Assembly: GCA_963812525.1 (NCBI GenBank)
Contig: CAWEVL010000011.1
Span: forward strand, 186,001-250,000
Length of the DNA stretch: 64,000 nt
Direction of reading: 5' to 3'
DNA from: Bog-756 sp963812525
GTDB lineage: Bacteria; Actinomycetota; Acidimicrobiia; Acidimicrobiales; RAAP-2
Shown: in pieces, positions 7,473-15,634 of the stretch
Position numbering within the stretch: the first letter of the stretch is position 1
Layout of the letters: each line of letters begins with the position of its first letter
Notes under the pieces: generated by a model
What the model saw: only the letters and a program-made list of their open reading frames with translations
What the model was told of the DNA's origin: nothing
Database searches by the model: none
Position numbers and translations under genes: made by a program

Positions 7473-9109
7473 CGGTCGATGCCGTGATCGTCGGGTCGGG
7501 ACCTGGAGGCGCCACCGCGGCCGACGTGCTGACGGCGGCGGGCTGGACGGTGACCATCGTCGAGAAGGGGCGCAACCACCTGCTCGATCCCCACGACCTG
7601 AGCCAGCCGGCGTTCGACTACTCGAACGACGAGATCAAGTTTCACAACCGGTACTTCCTCGGACCCGACCCCCTCATCGAACCCCGTACGTTCCGGACCG
7701 AAGAGGCTGACGGCGACCGTGTCCACGTGGGCGAGTTCAACTCGGTGCCCACCACGGTCGGGGGCGGGGGCGTCCATGCCGACGGCAAGGTGCCCCGTTT
7801 CCGCCCGGAGGACTTCCGGGTGCTGTCCCAATTCGGACCCCAGGCCAATGCCGAGGTGGCCGACTGGCCCCTCGACTATGACGAGCTGGAGCCGTACTAC
7901 GCCCAGGTGGAGCGGGCCATCGGCGTGGCCGGCACCGAGGGGTCCAACCCCTTCGCCGCCCCCCGTTCGGGTCCGTTCCCCATGCCCTCGGGTGCCCCCA
8001 TGTTCGGGGCCACCCGCTCGGCCGCCGCCGCCGAGAAACTCGGCTATCACCCCTATCCGGCCCCCACGGCGGTCAACAGCGTTCCCTACGATTCGCGTCC
8101 CGCCTGCAACAACTGCGGCTTCTGTGCCTTCTTCGGCTGCCCCATCCATGCCAAGGGTGATCCCATCGCCATGCTCCAGCGCACCATGGCCACCGGCCGG
8201 GCGGAGCTGCTGTCGGAGACCTTCGTGTCCCGGGTGCGCCTCGTGGGCCGCAGAGCCACCGGGGTGGAGGTGATCGGCCCCGACGGTGAGGAGCGGTTCC
8301 TGCCCGCCCGCCACGTGATCATCGCCGCCGGCGCCATCGAGACACCGCGGCTCCTGCTCCTGTCCGAGCTCGACCACCCGCTCATCGGCCGCTACCTGAT
8401 GACCCACTTCCAGACCATCACCGCCGGCTCCATGCCCTATCGGACCTACGGCGAGCGGGGCCGGGCGGTCACCCATGTCCACGACGACATGATCGTGGGC
8501 GACGACGCATCGCGGGCGGCGGCGTCGGCCGCCGGGCTGCCCTGGATCCGGGGCGGCCTGGTCGAGCACAGCGGCGGCGGCCTGCCCATCATGGAGGCCA
8601 AGCACATCCCGTGGGGTCGGCACCACCCCGAGATCATGGCCACCTCGCCGATCCGACGCGGGCTCTGGGCGTTCATCATGCAGGGCGAGGACCTGCCCTA
8701 TGCCACCAACCGGGTCGACCTCGACCCCTCAATCAAGGACGCCCGGGGCGTCCCGGTGGCTCGGGTCACCTACCAGCCCGGACGCCATGAGCTGGTGGCC
8801 TCGGCCCACTACGCCCCCCGGCTGGTCGCCATCCTGGACGAGATGGGTGCGCAGTGGACCGCGTCCACGACCTCGCCGGGGACGGGCAACGCCTCGCTCC
8901 CCGAGGCGATTCCCGAATCCAGGCACAACATGGGCACGGTACGGATGGGCGTCGATCCGGCCACCTCGGTGGCGGATCCCTCCGGGCGCCTGCACCAGGC
9001 GGACAACGTGGTCATCGCCGACTCCTCGGTCTTCGTCACCTCGGCCGGCTACGGACCGACGCTGACGCTGGCCGCCCTGGCCGCCCGGGCCGCCCACCTG
9101 ATGCTCTGA
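7469..9109 (+). CDS. GMC-family FAD oxidoreductase (large subunit)
   Basis: About 546 residues. The N-terminal Rossmann motif is AVIVGSGPGGATAADVL. A TTVGGGGVHADG segment fits the second FAD-contacting region, and the C-terminus reads ADSSVFVTSAGYGPTLTLAALAARAAHL, as in the glucose-methanol-choline family. A cysteine-rich loop CNNCGFCAFFGC (Cys213, 216, 219, 224) resembles the insert found in membrane or complexed dehydrogenases of this superfamily rather than in simple oxidases, and may bind an iron-sulfur cluster. With the coupled small subunit upstream it should be a dehydrogenase passing electrons to a carrier. The substrate alcohol or sugar is unknown. No signal peptide is seen. Confidence 0.9.
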   Translation: MTVDAVIVGSGPGGATAADVLTAAGWTVTIVEKGRNHLLDPHDLSQPAFDYSNDEIKFHNRYFLGPDPLIEPRTFRTEEADGDRVHVGEFNSVPTTVGGGGVHADGKVPRFRPEDFRVLSQFGPQANAEVADWPLDYDELEPYYAQVERAIGVAGTEGSNPFAAPRSGPFPMPSGAPMFGATRSAAAAEKLGYHPYPAPTAVNSVPYDSRPACNNCGFCAFFGCPIHAKGDPIAMLQRTMATGRAELLSETFVSRVRLVGRRATGVEVIGPDGEERFLPARHVIIAAGAIETPRLLLLSELDHPLIGRYLMTHFQTITAGSMPYRTYGERGRAVTHVHDDMIVGDDASRAAASAAGLPWIRGGLVEHSGGGLPIMEAKHIPWGRHHPEIMATSPIRRGLWAFIMQGEDLPYATNRVDLDPSIKDARGVPVARVTYQPGRHELVASAHYAPRLVAILDEMGAQWTASTTSPGTGNASLPEAIPESRHNMGTVRMGVDPATSVADPSGRLHQADNVVIADSSVFVTSAGYGPTLTLAALAARAAHLML

Positions 9110-9131
9110 GGCCCCGGCGGGCGGGAGCCAG

Positions 9132-9150
9132 GGCCGGCCGGGGGTCGGCC
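9132..9150. terminator. Possible hairpin between convergent genes
   Basis: GGCCG at 9132-9136 can pair with CGGCC at 9146-9150, in the 41 bases between the GMC gene and the convergent thiolase. The stem is short and GC-rich, so it could be chance. Confidence 0.25.
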
Positions 9151-10383
9151 TCAGCCCGATCCGCGGGTGAGGAGGAGGGTGCCGGCGATGGGGCCGCCGC
9201 CGTTGCTCACCGCCGCCACCTCGGGCAGTCGGTCGCCGCCCCGGCGGACCTGGCGCTCACCGCCCTGGCCCCGCAGCTGGACACAGGCCTCGTGGATGAG
9301 CCCGAATCCGTGCAGCCGTCCTCCCGACAGCTGACCTCCGGCGGTGTTGAGGGGCAGGACCCCGTCCCGGGCGATGGTCGCGCCGCCCTCGACGAAGGGT
9401 CCGCTCTCGCCTCGACCGCAGAAGCCCAGGGCCTCGAGCCACACCATGGCCAGGATGGAGAAGCCGTCGTAGAGCTGGGCCACGTCGACGTCGCCCGGGC
9501 GCAGGTCGGTCCGCTCCCACATGGAGGCGGCGGCATCCCGGGCGGCCATGGTGGTGGGGTCGTCGAACTGGTCCCAGCTGGCCCGCCCCCGGAGGGCCGT
9601 GCCCACGGCATTCACGTGACAGGCCGGATGTCGGGTGTCGGGCGCGTAGTCACGGTGGGAGACGACCAGCGCCGTCGATCCGTCGCTGGGGGCGTCGCAG
9701 TCGAAGAGGCACAGTGGGGTCGAGATCATGCGGGCGGCCAGGTAGTCCTCGAGGGTCATGGGGTCTCGGTAGACGGCCTTGGGGTTGGCCCCGGCGTTGC
9801 GCCTGGCGTTCACCGCGATCTGGCCCAGCTGCTCTCGGGTCAGTCCGAACTCGTGGATCCGGCGCTCGGCCACCAGGGCCAGCCAGTTGACGGCGGAGAC
9901 CGCGCCGAAGGGGAGCGTCCACTGCAGGAACCCGGAGAACCTCGGGGCGCCCCCGCCGCCGGCCCCGCTGCCGCCGATGCCCTGGCGCCCCCCGCTGCCC
10001 TGGGCGGTGGACTCCGACACCGTGCGGTAGACCAGCACGTGCCGGGCCAGGCCGGCCGCCACGGCCAGGCAGGCGGTGATGACGGCCCGCATCTGGCCCG
10101 GGCCCTCACCGCCCCCGTCGTGCCAATTGAGCCGGAGTCGAAGGGCGTCCTGGACCTCGGGGGAGCTCGGACCGGCGAAGCCGGCCGTGCCCGCGCCCAT
10201 CCCCGGATAGGTGGCCAGCCCGTCGATGTCGTCACGGGTCAGTCCGGCATCGGCCACGGCGACCAGGCACGCCTCGACGGTGAGGTCGATATCGGTGCGC
10301 CCGAGGTGCCGACCCACGGCCGACTGTCCGATGCCGGAGATGACGGCCCGACGCTCGAGGGGTGGTTCGGTGAGCGGGCTCAC
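9151..10383 (-). CDS. Thiolase-superfamily protein, Ltp2/SCP-X-like
   Basis: A 410-residue thiolase-fold protein: ERRAVISGIGQSAVGR near the N-terminus, LTREQLGQIAVNARRNAGANPKAV, STPLCLFDCDAPSDGSTALVV, DVAQLYDGFSILAMVWLEALGFCGRGE, and C-terminal NTAGGQLSGGRLHGFGLIHEACVQLRG. These fit the lipid-transfer/SCP-X thiolases. In Ltp2 of cholesterol side-chain degradation a relative acts as a retro-aldolase with a DUF35 partner; the gene directly upstream here is a DUF35 protein overlapping by four bases (GTGA). I therefore favour an acyl-CoA aldolase or thiolase working on a branched or steroid-like side chain. The GTG start at 10383 is fixed by that overlap. Confidence 0.88.
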   Translation of the reverse strand: MSPLTEPPLERRAVISGIGQSAVGRHLGRTDIDLTVEACLVAVADAGLTRDDIDGLATYPGMGAGTAGFAGPSSPEVQDALRLRLNWHDGGGEGPGQMRAVITACLAVAAGLARHVLVYRTVSESTAQGSGGRQGIGGSGAGGGGAPRFSGFLQWTLPFGAVSAVNWLALVAERRIHEFGLTREQLGQIAVNARRNAGANPKAVYRDPMTLEDYLAARMISTPLCLFDCDAPSDGSTALVVSHRDYAPDTRHPACHVNAVGTALRGRASWDQFDDPTTMAARDAAASMWERTDLRPGDVDVAQLYDGFSILAMVWLEALGFCGRGESGPFVEGGATIARDGVLPLNTAGGQLSGGRLHGFGLIHEACVQLRGQGGERQVRRGGDRLPEVAAVSNGGGPIAGTLLLTRGSG

Positions 10384-10817
10384 GCCGACCCTCCGCCGTC
10401 GCCGGCGGCCACCGGACGGAAGAGCGGGAGGAAGACGTCGTCGTTCGCCTCGAACACCACCTCGACGGGCATGCCGTCTCGGATGTCCTCCGGCTCCACG
10501 TCGACCAGGTTGGTCGTCAGCCGCACGCTTGGCTGCTCGTCGATGGCCACCAGGCCGATCACGTACGGTTCACTGCCCGGTATCCAGCTGTGGACGTTGA
10601 CGGTGTGGGCCACCACAGTGGCCCGACCGCTGACCACGTCGGGGACCACGGCCTCCGACAGGCACTCCGGACAGCGCGGTGCGGGGGGATGCACGTAGTA
10701 GCGGCAGTGGGCGCAGCGCAGGAACCGGAGCCTCCCGTCGGCCCCACTGGTCCAGAAGAATTCGTTGTCCTGATCCACCCGCGGCAGCAGCCGGAAGGCG
10801 GGTCCCCGGGCGGTCAC
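10380..10817 (-). CDS. Zn-ribbon/OB-fold (DUF35) protein, partner of the thiolase
   Basis: A 145-residue protein with the DUF35 layout: an N-terminal helix ending DNEFFWTSGADGRLRFLRC, a rubredoxin-like zinc ribbon CAHC...CPEC (about residues 35-53), then an OB-fold (TVVAHTVNVHSWIPGSEPYVIGLVAI). Proteins of this type bind next to SCP-X-like thiolases or MaoC hydratases and handle the acyl-CoA. It is translationally coupled to the Ltp2-like thiolase. A TAGGGT box sits six bases before the GTG at 10817, giving a leaderless start for a two-gene operon. Confidence 0.88.
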   Translation of the reverse strand: MTARGPAFRLLPRVDQDNEFFWTSGADGRLRFLRCAHCRYYVHPPAPRCPECLSEAVVPDVVSGRATVVAHTVNVHSWIPGSEPYVIGLVAIDEQPSVRLTTNLVDVEPEDIRDGMPVEVVFEANDDVFLPLFRPVAAGDGGGSA

Positions 10818-10823
10818 GCCTGC

Positions 10824-10829
10824 ACCCTA
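10824..10829 (-). promoter_or_regulatory. Leaderless -10 box for the DUF35-thiolase operon
   Basis: TAGGGT on the minus strand, six bases before the GTG at 10817. Same hexamer and spacing as at 6897. Confidence 0.55.
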
Positions 10830-10891
10830 GGCGGCGCGGGCGGCGCCACGCCCGGACCCGGGCCGGCCGCCTGTCCCGTCGGCCACCCCCC

Positions 10892-11878
10892 TCACCGGCC
10901 CTCCAGCACTTCGGGGTTGACCACATGGAGCGGGCGCGCCCCGGCCAGGAGCCGGCACAGGTCCTCGGCGATGATCCGGCTGTGGTTGGACTCGGTGTCG
11001 TAGGTGGCCCCGCCGATGTGGGGGGTGAGCACCACCGAAGGGAAGGTGGTCAGCGGATGGTCGACGGCCAGGGACTCGCCCTCGAAGTGGTCGAGGCCGG
11101 CCGCCGACACCTTGCCGGACTCCAGGGCGGCCACCAGGGCGTCGGTATCGTGCAGGGCGGCCCGGGCACTGTTGAGGAACACCACGCCGTCGCGCATGGC
11201 CGCGAACTGCTCGGTCCCGATCATGCCGGTGGTCTCCGGAGTCACCGGGGCGTGGAGCGAGACGATGTCGGATCGCTCGAGGAGCTCCTCGAGGGAAACC
11301 GTCGGCTCGTCGGCGTAGGGGTCGTAGGCGATGACCTCCATGCCCAGTCCCCGCAGCCGCCACCGGGTGGCCCGGGCCACCGCACCCAGGCCCACGAGTC
11401 CGACCACCCGTCCGGCCAGCTCCCAGGCTCGGAACCGCTGGTACGGGATGGTGCCGTCCTTGTAGATCTCGCCTTTGCGCACGTCGGCGTCGGCCCCGAT
11501 GACGCCGCGGGTGGCGGCGAAGAGGAGGGCGATGGTCAGCTCGGCCACCGCATCGGCGTTGCGGCCCGGCGCCCGCAGCACCGGCACCCGGGCGGCGGTG
11601 GCCGCGGCCACGTCCACGTTGTTGGGGTCGCCCCGGCAGCTGCACACGGCCAGGAGCGGCCGCTCGAAGAGGGGCCCGGCACAGCGATCGCTCTCCACCA
11701 CCACGATGGAGGCGTCCTCCGCGGCCACCCGCTCGGCCAGCTGCTCGGCGTTGTAGATCCGGAGGGACGGCTGGTCCAGCCACGAATCGAGGGTCAGGTC
11801 GGCCAGTTCGCCGAGGAGGGAGAGCCCCGGCCCGCGCATCGCCGCGGTCACCAACGCCCTCGGTCGTTCAGTGGGCAT
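10892..11878 (-). CDS. D-2-hydroxyacid dehydrogenase (phosphoglycerate dehydrogenase-like)
   Basis: A 328-residue NAD-dependent dehydrogenase. The nucleotide fold is seen in GRVVGLVGLGAVARATRWRL; the catalytic set is the Arg of LNSARAALHDTDAL, the Glu of LDHFEGESLAVDHPL and the His of LTPHIGGATYDTE. It lacks the C-terminal ACT/ASB extension of SerA proteins of serine synthesis, so it is more likely a catabolic 2-hydroxyacid reductase or dehydrogenase. The ATG at 11878 has an AAGGAG ribosome site about eleven bases upstream. It is divergent from an FGGY kinase, and such pairs often act in one sugar or polyol pathway. Confidence 0.9.
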   Translation of the reverse strand: MPTERPRALVTAAMRGPGLSLLGELADLTLDSWLDQPSLRIYNAEQLAERVAAEDASIVVVESDRCAGPLFERPLLAVCSCRGDPNNVDVAAATAARVPVLRAPGRNADAVAELTIALLFAATRGVIGADADVRKGEIYKDGTIPYQRFRAWELAGRVVGLVGLGAVARATRWRLRGLGMEVIAYDPYADEPTVSLEELLERSDIVSLHAPVTPETTGMIGTEQFAAMRDGVVFLNSARAALHDTDALVAALESGKVSAAGLDHFEGESLAVDHPLTTFPSVVLTPHIGGATYDTESNHSRIIAEDLCRLLAGARPLHVVNPEVLEGR

Positions 11879-11950
11879 GGTGTGGCTGGCTCCTTGGCTT
11901 CGTTCCGGTCGACCGGAGTGGTGCGGCCTTGCGGCCGGTTCGCGTCCATA

Positions 11951-13411
11951 ATGGCGTCTCATGACGAGATTGTCAGGTTTGTGAGCCGTCCGCCCGGCGC
12001 AGGGTGCACCATCGGCGTCGATGTGGGCACCACCTCGGTCAAGGCCGTGGCGGTGGACGCCGGTGGCACGGTGGTGGCGCGCACCCGGGTGGCCCATACC
12101 GTGGGCACACCATCGGCCGACCTGCTGGAGCACGATGTGGCCCGTGCCTGGCGTCGCGGCCCCCGCCGGGCCTTCGCCGAAGTGTCCGACGCGCTCGACG
12201 GGCCCGCCGCCGGGGTGGTGGTGACGTCGATGGTGCCGTCCATCACGGCCGTGGACCGCCGGGGCACCCCACTGCTCCCCGGCCTGCTGTACGGGGACTC
12301 CCGGGCGGCCGCACCAGCCGAGCGCGGGACGGCCGGGGAGGCCGGGGCCACCGACCGGGCCGCCCCGGGCCAGTCGTCCGAGCGGTACCAGGGGAAGCGC
12401 ATGCTGACCTGGGCCATCGGAGAGCGGCCGGACGCCCGGGCGTACTGGAACTGCCAGGCCATGGCCACCCATGCGCTCACGGGGGTCCCGGCGGTGGACC
12501 AGGCCACCGCCACCTCCTTCGGCGGTCTGTACGAGGCCGGCCGCTGGGACAAGGAGGCCCTGCACGAGTTGGGAGTGGACGAGGCCCAACTCCCCGTGGT
12601 GGGGGGCATGGGCCAGGGCCTCGGGACCGTGCCCCACGCGCCTACCGTGTTCGCCGGTGGGTCGATCGACGCCTTCTGCGAGCAGATCGTGGCCGGTGCC
12701 AACCGGCCCGGCGACGTGCTGGTCATCTTCGGCGCCACCTTGATCGTCTGGGTGGTGGCCGAGGAGTGGAGGGACGTGCCCGGCCTCACCACGCTGCCCA
12801 ACATGATGGCCGGACAGGTCATGATCGGAGGGCCGAGCAACGCCGGGGCCCTCTTCGCCGACTGGGCCCGGACCCTCACCGGGGGCCCGGTGCGGCCGAA
12901 GGCCCAGCCGTACCGTCCGGACGCTCCCGAGACCCCCCGCGGCGGGGATCCCGACCGGGTCCCGGTGTGGCTGCCCTACCTCCGCGGCGAGCGCACCCCG
13001 TTCTACGATCCCCGACTGCGGTCCAGCCTGCACGGACTGGACATCGCCCAGGGCCCGGGCGCCCTGGTCCGGGCGTCCCATGAAGCCAGCGGTTTCGTCA
13101 TCCGCCGCATCATCGAGCGGGCCGGCTTCGGGACACGCCGGATCGTGGCCACCGGTGGAGGGTCCCGGTCGGTGCCGTGGATGCAGGCCGTGGCCGATGC
13201 CACCGGACTGCCGGTGGACACGGTGGCCGTATCCGAGGGTGCGGCGCTCGGAGCGGCCTTCCTGGCCCGGATGGCCGCCGGCCTCGAGTCCTCGTTCGAC
13301 GCCGCCGACACCTGGTCCAAGGTCGGGCGCCGGATCGATCCCGACCCGGTGTGGGCGGCGGCCGCCTCCGGGCGGTTCGAGGAGTTCGAGGCGCTGAGCC
13401 CGCCCGGCTGA
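11951..13411 (+). CDS. FGGY-family carbohydrate kinase
   Basis: About 486 residues from ATG 11951. The first ATPase strand GCTIGVDVGTTSVKAVAVD, the central LLYGDSRA, the second-lobe IVATGGGSRSVPWMQAVADATGLPV and the final SEGAALGAAFLARMA identify an FGGY sugar kinase of the xylulokinase/gluconokinase type. The phosphorylated sugar cannot be told. The start is uncertain: ATG 11951 has no ribosome site, whereas GTG 11981 follows an AGG and places the phosphate-binding strand at the usual distance. It is divergent from a 2-hydroxyacid dehydrogenase gene (intergenic 72 bases) and ends against a hairpin before the convergent alcohol dehydrogenase. Confidence 0.88.
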   Translation: MASHDEIVRFVSRPPGAGCTIGVDVGTTSVKAVAVDAGGTVVARTRVAHTVGTPSADLLEHDVARAWRRGPRRAFAEVSDALDGPAAGVVVTSMVPSITAVDRRGTPLLPGLLYGDSRAAAPAERGTAGEAGATDRAAPGQSSERYQGKRMLTWAIGERPDARAYWNCQAMATHALTGVPAVDQATATSFGGLYEAGRWDKEALHELGVDEAQLPVVGGMGQGLGTVPHAPTVFAGGSIDAFCEQIVAGANRPGDVLVIFGATLIVWVVAEEWRDVPGLTTLPNMMAGQVMIGGPSNAGALFADWARTLTGGPVRPKAQPYRPDAPETPRGGDPDRVPVWLPYLRGERTPFYDPRLRSSLHGLDIAQGPGALVRASHEASGFVIRRIIERAGFGTRRIVATGGGSRSVPWMQAVADATGLPVDTVAVSEGAALGAAFLARMAAGLESSFDAADTWSKVGRRIDPDPVWAAAASGRFEEFEALSPPG

Positions 13412-13430
13412 GCCGCGGCTGCCGGCCATG

Positions 13431-13454
13431 CGGCCCCCGGGGCTCCGAGGGCCG
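13431..13454. terminator. Bidirectional hairpin between convergent genes
   Basis: CGGCCC (13431-13436) pairs with GGGCCG (13449-13454) around a 12-base GC-rich loop, in the 45 bases between the kinase and the convergent alcohol dehydrogenase. No T-tract. Confidence 0.35.
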
Positions 13455-13456
13455 GA

Positions 13457-14713
13457 TCAGCGGGCGCCGGTCCCCGCACCGTTGGGAACGAAGGCGGCCT
13501 TCAGGACCCCGCTGTCCTGGGGCCGGGCCAGGGTCTTGAGCGCATCCCACCAGTCCTCGAGCGGGTAGCGGTGGGTGACCATGGTGGTGAGGTCGATCCG
13601 ACCGTCCTGGACCAGGCCCAGGTAGTGCTCGATGGCGTGCCGGCGGACTCCCTCGAACTCCTCCATGGCGAAGGCGTTGGAGCCCACGACGGTCAGCTCC
13701 TTGAAGTAGACCGGTGTCCACTCCCAGCGTCCGGGTACGGCCACCCCGGTGTAGACCAGCCGTCCCCGCTCGGCCAGCACCCGCACGCCCACCTCGAAGG
13801 TCTCGGGCTTCGCCACCGAGTCGTAGACCACGTCGATGTGGCCGGGGTGGGCCATGGGCAGGCCGTCGAGTGCCGCATGGAGTACCCCGCCCGACCACGC
13901 GGACAGGCCCTCCACGAGGGCCAGCCGGGGTTCGTGGGCGAAGACGGCCGAGGCCCCGAACTCCTTGGCCTTGGCCGCCTGGGCCGGGAAGCGTGCCACC
14001 ACGGCGACCTCCACCCCAGGATAGAGGGCGCGGAGGATGGCCACGCTGGCCAGTCCGAGGGCCCCGGCCCCGAAGACCACCACCTTCCCGCCGGGGGGAG
14101 GGGGATGGCGCACGATGCTGTGGAACGACACCGAGAAAGGGTCGGCCAGCACCGCCGCCTCGTCGGAGATGTCGTCGGGTACCGGGAAGAGCATGGAGGA
14201 GTGGGTGGCCAGGAGCTCGGCCCAGGCCCCGGGGGCTCCGGTCACCACCCCGATGTGCACGCCGGGGCTGATGTCCCCTTTGGTGAACGACCAGCACATG
14301 TTGAGATCGCCGGCCTGGCACGGAGGGCAGAGGGGCTCGATCCCCCGGGGAGCACAGCTCAGCCACGGGTTCAACACCACCCGCTGGCCCACCTCCACGT
14401 CCCGTGCCGCCGGACCCAGGGCCACCACCTCGGCCACCACCTCGTGGCCGGGCACGTGGGGCAGGGAGGAGAAGGCGGCCATGGGGTTGTCGATGTCGCC
14501 GTCGTGGAAGTCACCCAGGACTAGCTTGGCGTCGGAACCGCACACGCCGGACAGGATCGGTCGGGTGACCACCCAGTCGGGATGGATGGGGTGGGCATCG
14601 TCCACCTCGTGGAGGCCGAAGGGCAGCGCGGCCAGTTTGGCCTCCAGCTCGTCGGACGGCTCCGGGCGTGGCTCGGCCGGGTCGGGCCGGGCCCCGAACA
14701 GCAGGGCCTTCAC
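13457..14713 (-). CDS. Zinc-type alcohol dehydrogenase (MDR superfamily)
   Basis: A 418-residue medium-chain dehydrogenase. SGVCGSDAKLVLGDF holds the catalytic-zinc Cys, LPHVPGHEVVAEVVALG the zinc-binding His-Glu, and GKVVVFGAGALGLASVAILRAL the NAD(P) fold. A segment with CAPRGIEPLCPPCQAGDLNMC (about residues 121-141) is an unusual cysteine set where the structural zinc loop normally lies. It is longer than typical at about 350 residues because of loops on either side. The GTG start overlaps the stop of the upstream SDR by four bases, so the two dehydrogenases are co-translated and may oxidise or reduce the same alcohol/carbonyl pair. Substrate unknown. Confidence 0.9.
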   Translation of the reverse strand: MKALLFGARPDPAEPRPEPSDELEAKLAALPFGLHEVDDAHPIHPDWVVTRPILSGVCGSDAKLVLGDFHDGDIDNPMAAFSSLPHVPGHEVVAEVVALGPAARDVEVGQRVVLNPWLSCAPRGIEPLCPPCQAGDLNMCWSFTKGDISPGVHIGVVTGAPGAWAELLATHSSMLFPVPDDISDEAAVLADPFSVSFHSIVRHPPPPGGKVVVFGAGALGLASVAILRALYPGVEVAVVARFPAQAAKAKEFGASAVFAHEPRLALVEGLSAWSGGVLHAALDGLPMAHPGHIDVVYDSVAKPETFEVGVRVLAERGRLVYTGVAVPGRWEWTPVYFKELTVVGSNAFAMEEFEGVRRHAIEHYLGLVQDGRIDLTTMVTHRYPLEDWWDALKTLARPQDSGVLKAAFVPNGAGTGAR

Positions 14714-15603
14714 ACCGGGTCCTCGGCCTTCCCGGCACCGCTGCCGCCGTCGGCCTTCCCGCCACGGCCACCGCCGCCGGCCTTCCCGCCACGGCCACCG
14801 CCGCCGGCGTCGGCCATGGCCCGCATGGCCGTCATGAACCCCTCGATGTCCCTGGTCTTCATCTCCACCACTGCCTTCATGTCAGGGACGTAGTGCTCGA
14901 ACCGGTCACTGCTGATGCTCTCGACGATGCCCACCGCGCCCTCCTCGGGTGGGGCCAGCGGACCGGAGTAGGGAGCAGCGTCGTTGCCGGGCTGATCCCA
15001 GATCTCGGTGTCGAACGCCCCGGGCAGGATCAACCTGACCGACACCCCGGTGCCGAACAGGTCGACGGCCACCGACTCACTCCACCCGGCCAGGGCGAAC
15101 TTGGAGGCGCTGTACGCCGCCTCCGCGGCAATGCCCAGCCGCCCACCCATGCTCGACACGTTCACGATGGTGCCCGATCCCCGCGCCAGCATCCGGGGGA
15201 GGACGGCCAGCGTGATGGCCACCGGCGAGTAGAAGTTGACCGTCATGGTCCGCTCGACCTCGGCCATGGTCAGCCGTTGGGCCGGGCGCCGCATGGGAAT
15301 GGCGGCGTTGTTGACCACCACGTCGAGGGGGCCCAGATCGTCCCAGATCCGCAGGGCCAGCTCGGCGGCCTGTTCGGTGTCGGCGAGATCGGCGACCCAC
15401 GCCCGGGAGCGTGGGGCGGTCAGGCGGCAGTCCTCGGCCACCGCCTCCAGCCGGTCGGCCCGGCGGGCCACCAGGGCCACCGTCGTCCCCCCGGCGGCCA
15501 GCAGGCGGGCCGTCGCCGCCCCGATGCCCGAGGAGGCCCCGGTGACCAGGGCGATGGTGCCGGGACCGGTGGACGGCCCGGAGTGGGCCGCGGCATCGGT
15601 CAT
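14710..15603 (-). CDS. Short-chain dehydrogenase/reductase with Gly/Lys/Arg-rich tail
   Basis: A 297-residue classical SDR: ALVTGASSGIGAATARLL (cofactor motif), VVNNAAIP (NNAG-type), VNVSSMGG with the catalytic Ser, and AAYSASKFAL with the Tyr-x3-Lys pair. The last 25-30 residues are a low-complexity tail with GGGGRGGKA twice plus a degenerate third copy, encoded by three 27-bp tandem repeats (14724-14804). The tail is not part of the SDR fold and could bind nucleic acid or polyphosphate, or do nothing. It overlaps the alcohol dehydrogenase gene by four bases. Confidence 0.9.
   Translation of the reverse strand: MTDAAAHSGPSTGPGTIALVTGASSGIGAATARLLAAGGTTVALVARRADRLEAVAEDCRLTAPRSRAWVADLADTEQAAELALRIWDDLGPLDVVVNNAAIPMRRPAQRLTMAEVERTMTVNFYSPVAITLAVLPRMLARGSGTIVNVSSMGGRLGIAAEAAYSASKFALAGWSESVAVDLFGTGVSVRLILPGAFDTEIWDQPGNDAAPYSGPLAPPEEGAVGIVESISSDRFEHYVPDMKAVVEMKTRDIEGFMTAMRAMADAGGGGRGGKAGGGGRGGKADGGSGAGKAEDPV
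14724..14804. repeat. 27-bp tandem repeat, three copies
   Basis: Copies at 14724-14750 (degenerate), 14751-14777 and 14778-14804 (identical). They encode the Gly-rich C-terminal tail of the SDR in nine-residue steps, so copy number can change without breaking the frame. Confidence 0.85.
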
Positions 15604-15634
15604 GGTGCGAAGGTCAGGAGGGATCGGATCGGGG

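Noticed and set aside
11929..11952. TTGCGG / CATAAT as a promoter of the FGGY kinase
   Set aside because: The spacer is only 12 bases and the -10 would overlap the ATG; kept only as a reason to consider the later GTG start.
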